The notes: a model not told the origin generated them from the letters alone. DNA of 64,000 bases from Teredinibacter turnerae (GCF_037935975.1 NZ_CP149817.1:4712001-4776000); one strand, 5' to 3'. Shown: positions 1 to 8,484, counted from the first letter of the stretch. Program-made: numbers and translations.

Positions 1-945
1 GGTAATTTTTTCGTTTGGAGCGAACTGCAAGGTTAACTGTGCGTTCGTACGCTCACGACTGGTGTCAGAAAACGCATACCGAATATCGTTGGGACGCGCA
101 TAAAGCTGACCCAATTCAGGTGTATTTTCAAAAATTGGATCGCCTACATGAGTACCGGGATCATCTGGAGATATATCACGCTGATAAAGGTCGTCCTGCC
201 CCCAAACGCCGATATTCCACTGGTTTACAGTAGCACCAGTGTAGCCAGAATCACGTTTTTGGTAACTTGCACTCAAAGACGCACCAAACATTGCGTCGTC
301 GTCGGCCCAACTCACTACACCAGAAAGTTCAGGAGTGATGTCATCACCAATACGGTTAGTGGTGTCATGCACAGCCTTAACACCGACAGACGCCGAGAGA
401 CCCGGATCGTCCAATGGGCGAGACGTCTTAATATTTACAGTCGCACCAATACCGCCAGTCGCGATAGAGGCTTTACCTGTTTTAAATACTTCTACTCCGC
501 GAACAGCTTCTGAGGCCAGGTTGGAGAAGTCGAAAGCACGCGCGCTACCACCACGAGTGGTGCCATCCGCACCGGAACCACCGCCGTAAGCGATTGCTCC
601 AGGCATGGTACGACCGTTCAGGGTAACCATGTTGAAATCCGGACCGAAACCACGAACAGTGATTTCCGAACCTTCACCATTGGTACGCTTAATAGAAACA
701 CCAGTAATACGTTGCAGCGATTCTGCGAGGTTGGTGTCAGGGAATTTACCAATGTCTTCAGCGGAAATTGCGTCAACAACACCTGCGGAATTGCGTTTTA
801 CATCCATCGCAGCTTCCATACTGGCGCGAATACCAGTTACGAAAACTTCTTCGATAGCTTCATCTTGAGCAAACGTTGGCGCCGCGATAGCTGAGGTAGC
901 AAGTACACCAACGACAGCTGTCGATAACTTGTTTTTCTTAAACAT
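1..945 (-). CDS. TonB-dependent receptor, N-terminal part (truncated by window edge)
   Basis: Outer-membrane active transporter, powered by TonB-ExbBD, probably for a carbohydrate or other large nutrient. Translating the complement from the ATG at 945 gives 315 codons with no stop, so the C-terminal beta-barrel lies beyond base 1. Residues 1-26 form a Sec signal peptide ending in a PTFA-QDE cleavage site. A TonB-box-like EEVFVTGIRAS follows, and then the plug domain (about residues 45-165) with DIGKFPDTNLAESLQRITGV, ITVRGFGPDFNMVTLNGR and the IGATVNIKTSRP end of the plug. The spacing and wording of these motifs match the TonB-Xanth-Caul subfamily (TIGR01782), common in polysaccharide-degrading marine bacteria. 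A GAGTGAGAG stretch precedes the start. The substrate cannot be read from this part. Confidence 0.93.
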   Translation of the reverse strand, partial: MFKKNKLSTAVVGVLATSAIAAPTFAQDEAIEEVFVTGIRASMEAAMDVKRNSAGVVDAISAEDIGKFPDTNLAESLQRITGVSIKRTNGEGSEITVRGFGPDFNMVTLNGRTMPGAIAYGGGSGADGTTRGGSARAFDFSNLASEAVRGVEVFKTGKASIATGGIGATVNIKTSRPLDDPGLSASVGVKAVHDTTNRIGDDITPELSGVVSWADDDAMFGASLSASYQKRDSGYTGATVNQWNIGVWGQDDLYQRDISPDDPGTHVGDPIFENTPELGQLYARPNDIRYAFSDTSRERTNAQLTLQFAPNEKIT

Positions 946-1628
946 AGACACTCTCACTCCTCGATTAGAGTTTATTTGAAGATACGCTTATTTGCGTTTT
1001 TATAATTTGTTCACGCACTCTTAAGGAAAGTATTGGGAAGGGTATTTATCGTTATTATTACGCCGAAATACGACAACGCTCTCGTATGCCCAAACCTGGT
1101 TTTATTGTTGTTTATAAACCTAGTGTTCGAAATTTTGAGCTGCGAAATCTCCCAACAGATCTCGGTGATTTAAGTAATCACGCCCAAAGCATAAGAAAGA
1201 ATTATTCAACGGTCAACGCATATTACTCTCACAAATTAAGCTGTCAATACGTGGGTTCAGCACGCGCGAGTTCGCAGCCTGTTATTCATATTTTTGATGG
1301 GCAAAACCTAATATTTGCGTTACTTACGGTTACAAGCGCGATTTTTCGTGCATTAGGTAACACTTAATCTGACAATCAAATAGATCGAAAAATGTACAAA
1401 CCGAAGAGTCTGTCAGCGAACGCAGCAATTGGGTGGTGCGGCTATTGAGAGATATGAGCCCGGCAAGACAGTGCGGAGGTTAAATAGTCTGGCGGAGACA
1501 CTACGTGAACAATCCACCGCTGACGGAGCTGAAATTGACAGCGCCCAGATAAAAGTAAACGCACAGACCGGTTGTGCGTTTACTTAAAGGAGGAAGAGAT
1601 GCGCTATATAGGTAGCGCGGGGTACTCA
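946..1628. other. Intergenic region, AT-rich, with a possible gene-end remnant
   Basis: No convincing gene lies here. The left part should hold the promoter of the TonB receptor. On the + strand, about 1390-1587 stays open without a start codon and ends in a TAA at 1585-1587. Its translation includes YEPGKTVRRLNSLAETLREQ, which looks more protein-like than random, so it may be the tail of a deleted gene. A + frame of 93 codons starting at 1086 has no family features and no ribosome site, and I do not call it. Confidence 0.4.
1553..1585 (-). terminator. Intrinsic terminator after the 1629-3924 unit
   Basis: Perfect 13-bp inverted repeat (aagtaaacgcaca / tgtgcgtttactt) with a 7-nt loop. Read on the minus strand it is followed by a short T-rich run (TTTTATC). 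It lies 44 bases beyond the stop of the leftward FIST-like gene. Confidence 0.6.
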
Positions 1629-2645
1629 CTAAACCTTAGAAAGCGTGAGATAGACCATTGTCTGGTTGAGCAGCTGGTAGGCCACCTCACCAAAAGTAAT
1701 TGGCCCGGTAAATTTCCCCGTTTTCTTGCCTTCCAACTCCGAATAGAGGAAGTTGAGAATACAGTTACAGGAGAAGGCTACCTTAGAGCCATTAGACGAC
1801 GAGATCTGTTCGTTGAATTGGGTGACATAGTCCTCAACCGGTTTTGCGAACCGATACTCTACACCCGCGAAAACTGGCGCATATAGCTTCACACTGTCGT
1901 CCAATAACTCCTGGATACTCACATTCACCATCATTCCAGAATAATTTGCCACCAAAGGTAATCGCGTATCTATACCTTTTTCGCGTACGTAATCGGACAG
2001 CTTCCAATCAGCATCGCCCGCCTTACAATCAGATACGACAAAGCCACTCTGAGAAAAAGCAATTGGGTCGCCTTCCCCTTGCTCGAACAAGTTAACCGTC
2101 TTGATTTCTGCAACCTGGTCTTCGGGCAAGGTGATGTGCATTGCCGCCGCCTGCGACTCACTCAACATACCCCCGGCAGGACCAAAACCTACTTTCGCCG
2201 ACTGCGTGCCGACATTGTCCAGATGCATACCAGATATCCAACCGATGATTGGCGCGAAATACATCTTTGGGAAATCAGGCGCGTTTTGAGCGTAATTGAG
2301 ATGGACGTCTGAATTCGCTGGCAAAATCAGAATGGTAAAACCATGTTCCGGCGCTTCCTGAGCAACACGGGAAATCGTGTTGGTATCGTATAGCGTCAGA
2401 CGCGGCATATTGTTCGAAGACAAACCCTCAATAACGTTCACATACAATTTTTCCTGGTCAACCTTCCCACCTTCATCAGTCATAAAGTAGGGAATGGTGC
2501 CAGCAATCCAATTTCCTGAGGGAAGCGATTCCAACACACTTTCGTCACCGGCGATAACGAGGTAATCGCCTCTCGATATCATGCTTTCAACTGTTGCGCG
2601 ATCGACAGCCAAACTTGCAACTGAGATTGATCCTTCTCCAGCCAT
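1629..2645 (-). CDS. FIST-like / DUF6976-type cytoplasmic protein
   Basis: 338 aa with no signal peptide or membrane segment. The C-terminal third (about residues 230-335) resembles the FIST C-terminal sensory domain: a VAFSCNCILNFLYSELEGKK segment, then TGPITFGEVAYQLLNQTMVY, where FIST proteins have a FSC motif, a GE motif and a final NQT strand. FIST domains are thought to sense small ligands such as amino acids. I believe this is the DUF6976 group, but I recall that only loosely. The start at 2645 is followed by GEGSISVASL. The gene sits 25 bases downstream of the 417-aa gene on the same strand, so the two are probably one transcript. Function unknown; ligand sensing is an inference from the fold. 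Confidence 0.6.
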   Translation of the reverse strand: MAGEGSISVASLAVDRATVESMISRGDYLVIAGDESVLESLPSGNWIAGTIPYFMTDEGGKVDQEKLYVNVIEGLSSNNMPRLTLYDTNTISRVAQEAPEHGFTILILPANSDVHLNYAQNAPDFPKMYFAPIIGWISGMHLDNVGTQSAKVGFGPAGGMLSESQAAAMHITLPEDQVAEIKTVNLFEQGEGDPIAFSQSGFVVSDCKAGDADWKLSDYVREKGIDTRLPLVANYSGMMVNVSIQELLDDSVKLYAPVFAGVEYRFAKPVEDYVTQFNEQISSSNGSKVAFSCNCILNFLYSELEGKKTGKFTGPITFGEVAYQLLNQTMVYLTLSKV

Positions 2646-2670
2646 TAATATATGCTCCGATTACTAAAAA

Positions 2671-3924
2671 TTACACGACAGCAGCCGTTTGCTTCAGCAG
2701 CAGATTTAATTCTTCTCGCATTGATTTTTGATTTTGCGATAAGAATTCGCGTATCCGACGTGCGGCTTCAAGTTTAACTACCGGGTCGGGCTTTGTCGTG
2801 ACCTGGGCTCGCAATTTTGCCAACAATAATTTGTAAGCGATGTGACTGCTTGGCACTAAGGTATCGTCGTTGAGAATTTGTTGCCAAACAGCGTGTTCCG
2901 GATCCGGCAATTCCACACCAGATTTTTGCCTAATATTCATTGCCCTATTTAGCAACAGCAATTCTGCTTTTAATGTTCGGTAGTTTTTTCGGAAATATTC
3001 TCGCAGCGTTTCGATTGCTGCTATTTTTTCTTCCTTCGTTCTACCTTGAACAAAATTACTGCGCTGACGTGATATTAATAAATTCAGGGGAACACTTTGT
3101 GAATTTAATGTGATACGTCCACTTAGCACATCAAGCCAAACCGGACTTTTTACCGACGGCAAAACAAGGCGATGGCGAGACTTCGCTGCGCGTGCATATT
3201 GTTGCTGACGCTCAGTAGTAATTCCGCACACCTGATCCACTTCGGAATCCATCGCTGCAACATGCTCTACAAAAAAGTCGCGAAGGTCACACACTAGCGG
3301 AAGTATTTTTCGTGAATCGGTAATTTTTGTTGCCGTCAGTTTCAACTTGCTTAATAAAAACTTGAGCGGAAGCATCGTTGTCCTGAGCAGCACCTGATCA
3401 CGCAGAATTCGTTCCCACACGGGGTCGACTTCGGTTGGCAAACAGCTAAGCGTTCGAATATCAGCATTGGATTTTGCGATATCGCTTAAAACCAAACTCA
3501 CCAGACTTTCGTCGATGTTGATAGTCTCGGCTATAACAGAGCTATCAAGCCCTTTGATTTGGCCAAGCGCCACGCGCTGGCGAACAAAGTTTGAATATTG
3601 TCGGGACGGATGCCCAAGAAATGCCGGTTGAATAATATTTTCCGGGCCGACAACGTTTTCGTTGTCATTACCAAGACGAGGAATATCTGCGTGTATTATC
3701 GTCGTAAAGGTGCCAAGACTCATGTACTGCCAGCTACCGGAGACAAGCTCTACATCCTGGCTACGCTTGTAACTATCTAAAAAGCCGAATAAACGTTTTT
3801 GATCAGCAACCTCTAAAAACACATCAAAGGCGTGATCTTTTTCGTTTACCTTTATCGACTTAATCGACCAGGGAGAAGCTATCCCAAGAGCGGCTTCTAA
3901 ATCGCGAAGATCGTTTTTTTCCAT
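2671..3924 (-). CDS. Protein with ISL3-transposase-like N-terminal domain and helical repeats
   Basis: 417 aa, cytoplasmic. Residues 1-85 follow the plan of the N-terminal region of ISL3 transposases: a LGIASPWSIKSIKVNEKDHA opening, then a SWQYMSLGTFTTIIHADIPR segment matching the RRWRHLDTxxFxTxxHAxVPR motif of those enzymes. The zinc-binding cysteines normally lying between them are absent and there is no DDE catalytic domain. The rest is helical. It seems to contain a repeated unit: PVWERILRDQVLL, PVWLDVLSGRITL and AVWQQILNDDTLV, each followed by about 75 residues of charged helix. This suggests a domesticated, non-transposing protein, perhaps a regulator of the neighbouring FIST-like gene. 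Function unknown. Confidence 0.6.
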   Translation of the reverse strand: MEKNDLRDLEAALGIASPWSIKSIKVNEKDHAFDVFLEVADQKRLFGFLDSYKRSQDVELVSGSWQYMSLGTFTTIIHADIPRLGNDNENVVGPENIIQPAFLGHPSRQYSNFVRQRVALGQIKGLDSSVIAETINIDESLVSLVLSDIAKSNADIRTLSCLPTEVDPVWERILRDQVLLRTTMLPLKFLLSKLKLTATKITDSRKILPLVCDLRDFFVEHVAAMDSEVDQVCGITTERQQQYARAAKSRHRLVLPSVKSPVWLDVLSGRITLNSQSVPLNLLISRQRSNFVQGRTKEEKIAAIETLREYFRKNYRTLKAELLLLNRAMNIRQKSGVELPDPEHAVWQQILNDDTLVPSSHIAYKLLLAKLRAQVTTKPDPVVKLEAARRIREFLSQNQKSMREELNLLLKQTAAVV

Positions 3925-4474
3925 CCAGCACCCCTAACTAGACGTGATTAACAAAGCGAAGACAGCAAATCTACTCTCCGCACCCTTCGAATTTTAGCAG
4001 CCCGTTTTATGGATTTTTTTGCAGCAAAAATTTATTTCAAAAGTGCGAAAAAGAACTCGTCGCCTCAGCCATCAAATAGAACCAGAAAACATAAGCCCTT
4101 GTCAATCAATGCACATCAACTTTCACTCCTAAGTATTTGATTTCTATCGCACGCGTTTCGGTTTAGACGCCTAAATCATCGTAAAAATGCGATGTATTAT
4201 AAAATTCACAATAGGAACAATACTCTTCACGCAACAAAGAACGTCATACTTTTTTTGTTATACCAATTCCTTTGTATTAGACAAAAATTTATAGTAATTT
4301 TGAAAAACATTAACAGGTTAAAATATTTTGGCGCACGCAGTTTATTGTTGGCGTCATCTTTTTTCACTGATGGAATGCCAAACTGAATACACTAGAAACT
4401 CTGTTGCTGCATACTGGGAGGTAAGTGCGACACGCGGCAAGTCATCATAAAGCCAAAAATGAGGAGAGTAGTCC
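3925..4474. other. AT-rich intergenic region
   Basis: 550 bases between divergent genes. It is strongly AT-rich, with several A and T runs. It presumably carries the leftward promoter of the 417-aa gene and the rightward promoter of the dehydrogenase. I see no gene, clear palindrome or RNA. Confidence 0.4.
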
Positions 4475-5452
4475 ATGGCCAGCTCAGCTAAGCTCAATGT
4501 GGGAATTATAGGTTCAGGGAAAATAGGAACGGATCTTCTTATTAAAATAATGCGATCCAAATTTTTAAACTGTGGACTTTTCGTCGGCCGCGACTACAGC
4601 TCGCAAGGCTTGCAGAAAGCAAAATCCATGGGCGTTCAGATATCAGATCAAAGTATCGACGCGTTTGTCCATTCTGGGCAGAAATTCGACGTAGTGTTTG
4701 ATGCGACATCTGCCGCCTTTCACAAAAAACACGCAGAAATTTTCCGTGTCGCCGGCATCAAAGCGATAGACCTGACTCCTGCAAAGGTGGGTCGCTTCTG
4801 TGTGCCATCCATCGATAGTGATGTTGTCGCCACAGAAGATAATATCAATATGGTGACCTGCGGAGGCCAGGCGTCTGTACCGATCATCAATACCCTATCC
4901 AAGGTTTATCCAGGTATATCCCATATCGAAGTTCATTCACACCTGGCGGAAGATTCTGTCGGTCCAGGCACGCTTGCCAATATCGACGAGTACTACAGCA
5001 GTACCTCGAGCGCGATCTCCAATTACTCCGGTGTAAACAGTGTCGAGGTACACCTGCAGGTGGAGCACAGCAGCTGGAAGCCGGACATGCTCACGGTGGT
5101 GCGGGCACACACGGCAGACGCCAATCTGGAGAAACTCTATGGCCCACTGCATGCCCGGTTGCAACAGGTCCGAGCCCATGTTCCGGGGTATCACATAATC
5201 GGAACACCACGCTACTTGAATGGCGCCATTGAAATACTGATCAGCATACGCGGTCAGGGTGACTGGGTACCCAGCCATGCAGGCAACCTGGATATTATCA
5301 ATTGTGCCGCAATTGCGATCGCAGAAAAATACGCGCAGTGCAAAGGTATCCAGGAAAGTCCAGCCACTGGCCCTCAGCGCGTAGCCAGCGTCGATAAAAC
5401 CCGGTTAGACGTTTTCCATTCGAACAAGCAGCCCGTGGCAGAATCAGCATGA
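4475..5452 (+). CDS. Acetaldehyde dehydrogenase (acetylating)-like protein
   Basis: 325 aa. The family (MhpF, DmpF, BphJ) oxidises acetaldehyde with CoA and NAD+ to acetyl-CoA, usually channelled from a partner 4-hydroxy-2-oxovalerate aldolase. Visible features are the N-terminal Rossmann motif VGIIGSGKIGTDL, the catalytic-cysteine segment MVTCGGQASVPII, SVGPGTLANIDEYY, and the late GNLDIINCAAIAIAE. Several positions depart from the usual consensus: LAN for RAN in the GTRANIDE motif, and INCAA for MTAAA. No aldolase or meta-cleavage gene lies nearby, so the classical partner is missing and the substrate may differ. The GAGGAGA ribosome site 5-11 bases before the ATG supports this start. The C-terminal 30 residues are an unstructured-looking extension. 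Confidence 0.8.
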   Translation: MASSAKLNVGIIGSGKIGTDLLIKIMRSKFLNCGLFVGRDYSSQGLQKAKSMGVQISDQSIDAFVHSGQKFDVVFDATSAAFHKKHAEIFRVAGIKAIDLTPAKVGRFCVPSIDSDVVATEDNINMVTCGGQASVPIINTLSKVYPGISHIEVHSHLAEDSVGPGTLANIDEYYSSTSSAISNYSGVNSVEVHLQVEHSSWKPDMLTVVRAHTADANLEKLYGPLHARLQQVRAHVPGYHIIGTPRYLNGAIEILISIRGQGDWVPSHAGNLDIINCAAIAIAEKYAQCKGIQESPATGPQRVASVDKTRLDVFHSNKQPVAESA

Positions 5453-5461
5453 TTCTACCCA

Positions 5462-5498
5462 CCAACATCTGCACACAAAGCTTGTGTGCAGATGTTGG
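5462..5498. terminator. Perfect 17-bp palindrome after the dehydrogenase gene
   Basis: Two perfect 17-base arms (ccaacatctgcacacaa / ttgtgtgcagatgttgg) separated by agc, starting 10 bases after the stop codon. The position fits a terminator, but no T-run follows on the + strand, so it could be an RNA 3' end stabiliser or part of the palindrome-rich region downstream. Confidence 0.5.
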
Positions 5499-5541
5499 AG
5501 CAAAAGTGGTTAAGCATGACGTGACAGCCTGAACAAGCACT

Positions 5542-5599
5542 ACGCATAACCCGGTAAATAAATAGCTGATCCTGCCTATTTAATTATCGGGTTATGCGT
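5542..5599. repeat. 58-bp imperfect palindrome of a dispersed repeat type
   Basis: Two 24-base arms with two mismatches (acgcataacccg... / ...cgggttatgcgt) around a 10-base centre ctgatcctgc. The inner part, AAATAG-N-TGATCCT followed by TATTTA, recurs in the hairpin at 59236-59269, also just after an operon end. This suggests a small REP-like family. Confidence 0.55.
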
Positions 5600-5748
5600 T
5601 ACCGTCATATTTTTGCATGGTGCTAAGCTTTACGTGGTGCCGAGTTTTGCCTGGAACTAACTTTGCGCATGTTTTTCTGTACAAATATTTTTATAACTCA
5701 CTGGTTCTCGCCAACGGAGTGGCCACTCAGCAATAATTGTTGGGAGGT

Positions 5749-5910
5749 TATTAACCGGGCGGCAGTTTATGCCCGGTTAATAGGCGGTGCATGGACGCAC
5801 CGCCATGAACGGAAAGTTCATGCGAGCCCTAAAAATCCAGGGGTTTCGCACACAGCAGCCAGATTTTTAGGGCGGCTGCAAAATAGATCAGGAAGATCTA
5901 TCTCGCCGCC
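5749..5910. repeat. Array of five consecutive stem-loops
   Basis: Hairpins follow each other with almost no gap. A 12-bp stem is at 5749-5760/5771-5782 (tattaaccgggc). An 8-bp stem is at 5783-5790/5797-5804 (ggcggtgc). A 7-bp stem is at 5804-5810/5816-5822 (catgaac). A 12-bp stem with 24-base loop is at 5826-5837/5862-5873 (gccctaaaaatc). A 7-bp stem is at 5883-5889/5895-5901 (atagatc), enclosed by ggcggc/gccgcc (5871-5876/5905-5910). The region from 5453 to 6001 has no gene I trust. It may be a structured RNA or a composite interspersed repeat; neither strand has a clear promoter. Confidence 0.6.
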
Positions 5911-6001
5911 GGGTTAATAGTTAGACCGGTACGACTACACCTACACCTACACCTACGTCGACAAGAGAGCTTGGATTCTGTCAAATCAGTTGCCGCTGAT
6001 G

Positions 6002-6424
6002 CTAAAATTTTATTTCCAGAAGTCGCACGTCAATAATGAGTACCGCATTCGGGCCGATTTTATTCGTGGCTCCGCGTCGTCCCCAGGCGAGTTCAGGCGG
6101 AATAACCAGTTCGTAGCGAGCACCAACAGACATCAGCAGGAGACCTTCTCTCAGACCGGGAATCGCTTCCTTCATCGTGAAGGTATCAGGTATCCCCGCT
6201 TTATAGGTATCCGCGATTACACTGCCGTCTGCATTCAAAATACGCTGGTTCACCACTACCGCATCCTGCTCCGTAGGCTGCATGCCGTCACTCTCTTCCA
6301 GTACTCGAAAGAGTAAACCCGATGAGGTCTCCTGCACACCATCCTTTACGCGGTACTTCTCCATAAAGCCCTGGCCGGACTTTCTGTTCTGGCCCGCAGA
6401 ACCTTTGTTTAGCTTTCTACCCAT
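6002..6424 (-). CDS. FKBP-type peptidyl-prolyl cis-trans isomerase
   Basis: 140 aa. It catalyses cis-trans isomerisation of X-Pro bonds and may act as a chaperone. Residues 1-45 (GQGFMEKYRVKDGVQETSSG LL) are a short remnant of the FKBP N-terminal dimerisation helix region. The FKBP domain follows with DAVVVNQRILNADGSVIADT, TFTMKEAIPGLREGLLLMSVG, RYELVIPPELAWGRRGA and the closing VLIIDVRLLEI. The hydrophobic pocket segment (IPGLREG, PPELAWG) is intact. There is no signal peptide, so it should be cytoplasmic, unlike the periplasmic FkpA/Mip types. It stands alone, transcribed leftward; the GntR gene on its right is on the same strand but 158 bases away. Confidence 0.88.
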   Translation of the reverse strand: MGRKLNKGSAGQNRKSGQGFMEKYRVKDGVQETSSGLLFRVLEESDGMQPTEQDAVVVNQRILNADGSVIADTYKAGIPDTFTMKEAIPGLREGLLLMSVGARYELVIPPELAWGRRGATNKIGPNAVLIIDVRLLEIKF

Positions 6425-6582
6425 TTCTCAAAACACAGTAATTACTTGATATCGCGATCCTAGGATTATAAACGAAGCGAGATCATGGATGCAGGCTCCA
6501 GTTGCGGCAAGCCAGGCAGCCTGCCGCAGAACAGTATCGCGGGGATATTGAAATAGGGAAAGGGCAGTAATGCCCTAATCGG

Positions 6583-7269
6583 TTACAGGTGAGGGAGCTG
6601 GTATCGGTCCAATACTTCAATAAGGATGTTACCAATCTCAATCCGGTGATCGTAATGCCGGGACTTTGCGGCTTGCCAGTCACCGCGAGCGATAAACTCA
6701 AATACATCGCGATAGGCAGACGTCGAGGAAAATGGCTTTGGACGTAATTTCAGAGTGATAATACGCGCGCGATACGCCTGCGCCCGAACATTATCCACGA
6801 GCATAGACAATCGCTTGTTACCCGCCAGGCTTATCAATAGACGGTGGAACTTTTCTTCGGCTTTCGCCCAGTCTTCGATAGCGTCATTCTCTAACGCCAG
6901 TTCCATTTCTTGAACGGCGTCCGTCATGGGGCGAAGTACGTCTGGACCACAGCTTTTTTTAGCCAGGAGCTCCACGGCAAGGCATTCAAGGCCTGTTAGA
7001 ACCTGATTAATTTCGATAATATCGTCGGGAACCAGTGGAAGAACGCGCATACCCCGACGCGGAATAAGTTCGATCAGTTTTTCCGCCTCCAGGCGGATAA
7101 GCGCTTCCCGGACGGGTGTGCGACTCACACCGAGCTTTTTAGCGATTTCGGGTTCCAACGCCTGAAACCCAGGGGGATATTCATTGGACAGGATATTGGT
7201 CTTTAATTGTCGGTAAGCTAATTCCACGCGGGAAAGTCCCGACCCTTCTGCTTCGTATATCTCGCTCAT
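6583..7269 (-). CDS. GntR-family transcriptional regulator, FCD (FadR) subfamily
   Basis: 228 aa DNA-binding regulator. The N-terminal winged helix (about residues 15-80) shows the GntR signature LEPEIAKKLGVSRTPVREAL followed by IRLEAEKLIELIPRRGMRVL. The C-terminal FCD ligand domain is all-helical, with the metal/ligand histidines represented by EKFHRLL (about residue 142) and KSRHYDHR (about residue 208). FCD regulators usually respond to carboxylic acids such as pyruvate, lactate, sugar acids or fatty acyl-CoA. No catabolic operon adjoins it; the nearest metabolic gene is the dehydrogenase at 4475, beyond the FKBP gene, so its targets are unknown. Confidence 0.9.
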   Translation of the reverse strand: MSEIYEAEGSGLSRVELAYRQLKTNILSNEYPPGFQALEPEIAKKLGVSRTPVREALIRLEAEKLIELIPRRGMRVLPLVPDDIIEINQVLTGLECLAVELLAKKSCGPDVLRPMTDAVQEMELALENDAIEDWAKAEEKFHRLLISLAGNKRLSMLVDNVRAQAYRARIITLKLRPKPFSSTSAYRDVFEFIARGDWQAAKSRHYDHRIEIGNILIEVLDRYQLPHL

Positions 7270-7616
7270 GATTGTAATCTTTGTATGCGAATCCCTGAAG
7301 GCTTAACCGCATCCTTCGGTTAATCCACATCGAAAGGTTCTTAAATCCTGTAAGTTGGCAGGAATTGTAACACTGGATTTTCTTAAAAGTGGAGCCTAGT
7401 AGTAGAGAAAAAGTAAGAAAATACGCTTAAAAGAGGAATACCCTACTTTTGTAGCAAAATGCGCGACAAACAAAGGAGTAAGGCGCTTCTACTTCTGGCA
7501 CAAAATTAGTAGTATTTTATGAAACGCGAAAATCAGCTCGGACTGGCTGCGAATTTTTCGCTTTAAATTAACCCAATGCGCCAACTCAACGCACCAAAAT
7601 ACAGACGTACCGCAAC
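7270..7616. other. Intergenic region between divergent genes
   Basis: 347 bases upstream of both the GntR gene (leftward) and the small SutA-like gene (rightward). I see no strong palindrome, RNA or coding frame; two overlapping minus-strand frames here are shadows of the 7617 gene. Confidence 0.4.
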
Positions 7617-7934
7617 ATGAAGCCCATAAAAACCAAGGCAGAAATACGCAACGAGATCGAGGAGCAGATCGCGCAGTACATTGCCAGCGGTGGTGCCGTA
7701 GAGAAGATACCAACAGGGCAAAGCGGTAACGTGACCAACGCCAACCTGTTTGCCAATGCGACAACCTTTGAGCCTAAGAAAGATCGCACTTTGGTAACCG
7801 ACGTAATCAAGAGCGTTGATGAGCGCAGAAAACAAAAGCCAGCCGCTCCCTTAAAAAAATCATCACAGCCAAGAAAAAAACTTATCACCGATGATTTCGG
7901 CGAACCTGTCCGCTGGGTGTGGGTAGAAAACTAA
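7617..7934 (+). CDS. Small basic protein resembling SutA
   Basis: 105 aa. The N-terminal segment EIRNEIEEQIAQYIASGGAV followed by EKIPTGQSG resembles the helix-plus-GGxVxxIPxGxSG pattern of Pseudomonas SutA, an RNA-polymerase-binding protein that tunes rRNA and slow-growth transcription. The central part is low-complexity and basic (ERRKQKPAAPLKKSSQPRKK), and the C-terminus is ITDDFGEPVRWVWVEN. SutA itself is acidic in its N-terminus and this protein is not, so the link rests on one motif only. It stands alone between divergent GntR and the EVE gene. Treat as a conserved small protein with a possible transcription role. Confidence 0.55.
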   Translation: MKPIKTKAEIRNEIEEQIAQYIASGGAVEKIPTGQSGNVTNANLFANATTFEPKKDRTLVTDVIKSVDERRKQKPAAPLKKSSQPRKKLITDDFGEPVRWVWVEN

Positions 7935-8022
7935 CGCCACCAACTGTTAAGCCCTGCATAGCGATAGAACCCTTTTTGAAAGGGCCATTAGAAACCTGAC
8001 CCATTGGAGAATCCCGTTAACC

Positions 8023-8484
8023 ATGAGTTACTGGCTGTTCAAATCTGAGCCCAACGAGTACGGCATCGACCACTTGGCTGAGGATAAAAAAGCGCGCTGG
8101 GACGGTATACGCAATTATCAGGCGCGCAACATCCTAAGAGACGACGTTTCCGTCGGAGACCAAGTACTCTTTTATCACAGTAGCTGCAAACCGACTGCCA
8201 TTGTCGGCTTAGCGCAAGTTGTTGCAGAAGCCTATCCAGACCCAGCGCAGTTCAATGCTGACTCACCATACTTTGACGCCAAATCAAAAATAGATGCGCC
8301 ACGATGGGTATGCGTAGATATAGCCTTCCAAGCAAAATTTAAGCACCCACTGACCTTGGCGGCACTAAAAAAACTGCCGGAGTTAAGCGAGATGGTGCTC
8401 TTGCAACAAAGCCGGTTATCGATTCAGCCCGTAACAAAAGCAGAGTTTGAATTTATATTGCGCAAGGGGAATGGCAAAAACTAA
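8023..8484 (+). CDS. EVE-domain protein
   Basis: 153 aa, a single EVE domain over the whole length (PUA-like fold related to YTH). It starts with the diagnostic YWLFKSEPNEYGIDHL and contains RWDGIRNYQARNILRDDVSV, VGDQVLFYHSSCKPTAIVGLA and the final QQSRLSIQPVTKAEF. These form the aromatic cage that in relatives binds modified bases in DNA or RNA. Bacterial stand-alone EVE proteins are of unknown role; they have been suggested to act in modified-base sensing or tRNA quality. The ATG at 8023 is the only reasonable start. It is not in an obvious operon; the DUF3094 gene downstream is on the opposite strand. Confidence 0.92.
   Translation: MSYWLFKSEPNEYGIDHLAEDKKARWDGIRNYQARNILRDDVSVGDQVLFYHSSCKPTAIVGLAQVVAEAYPDPAQFNADSPYFDAKSKIDAPRWVCVDIAFQAKFKHPLTLAALKKLPELSEMVLLQQSRLSIQPVTKAEFEFILRKGNGKN

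Noticed and set aside
5663-5917. 84-aa + strand gene
   Set aside because: It is a reading of the hairpin array; every segment coincides with stem-loops and no ribosome site is present.
5936-5957. Hexamer microsatellite (CTACAC-like, three copies)
   Set aside because: Too short to call a feature of its own.
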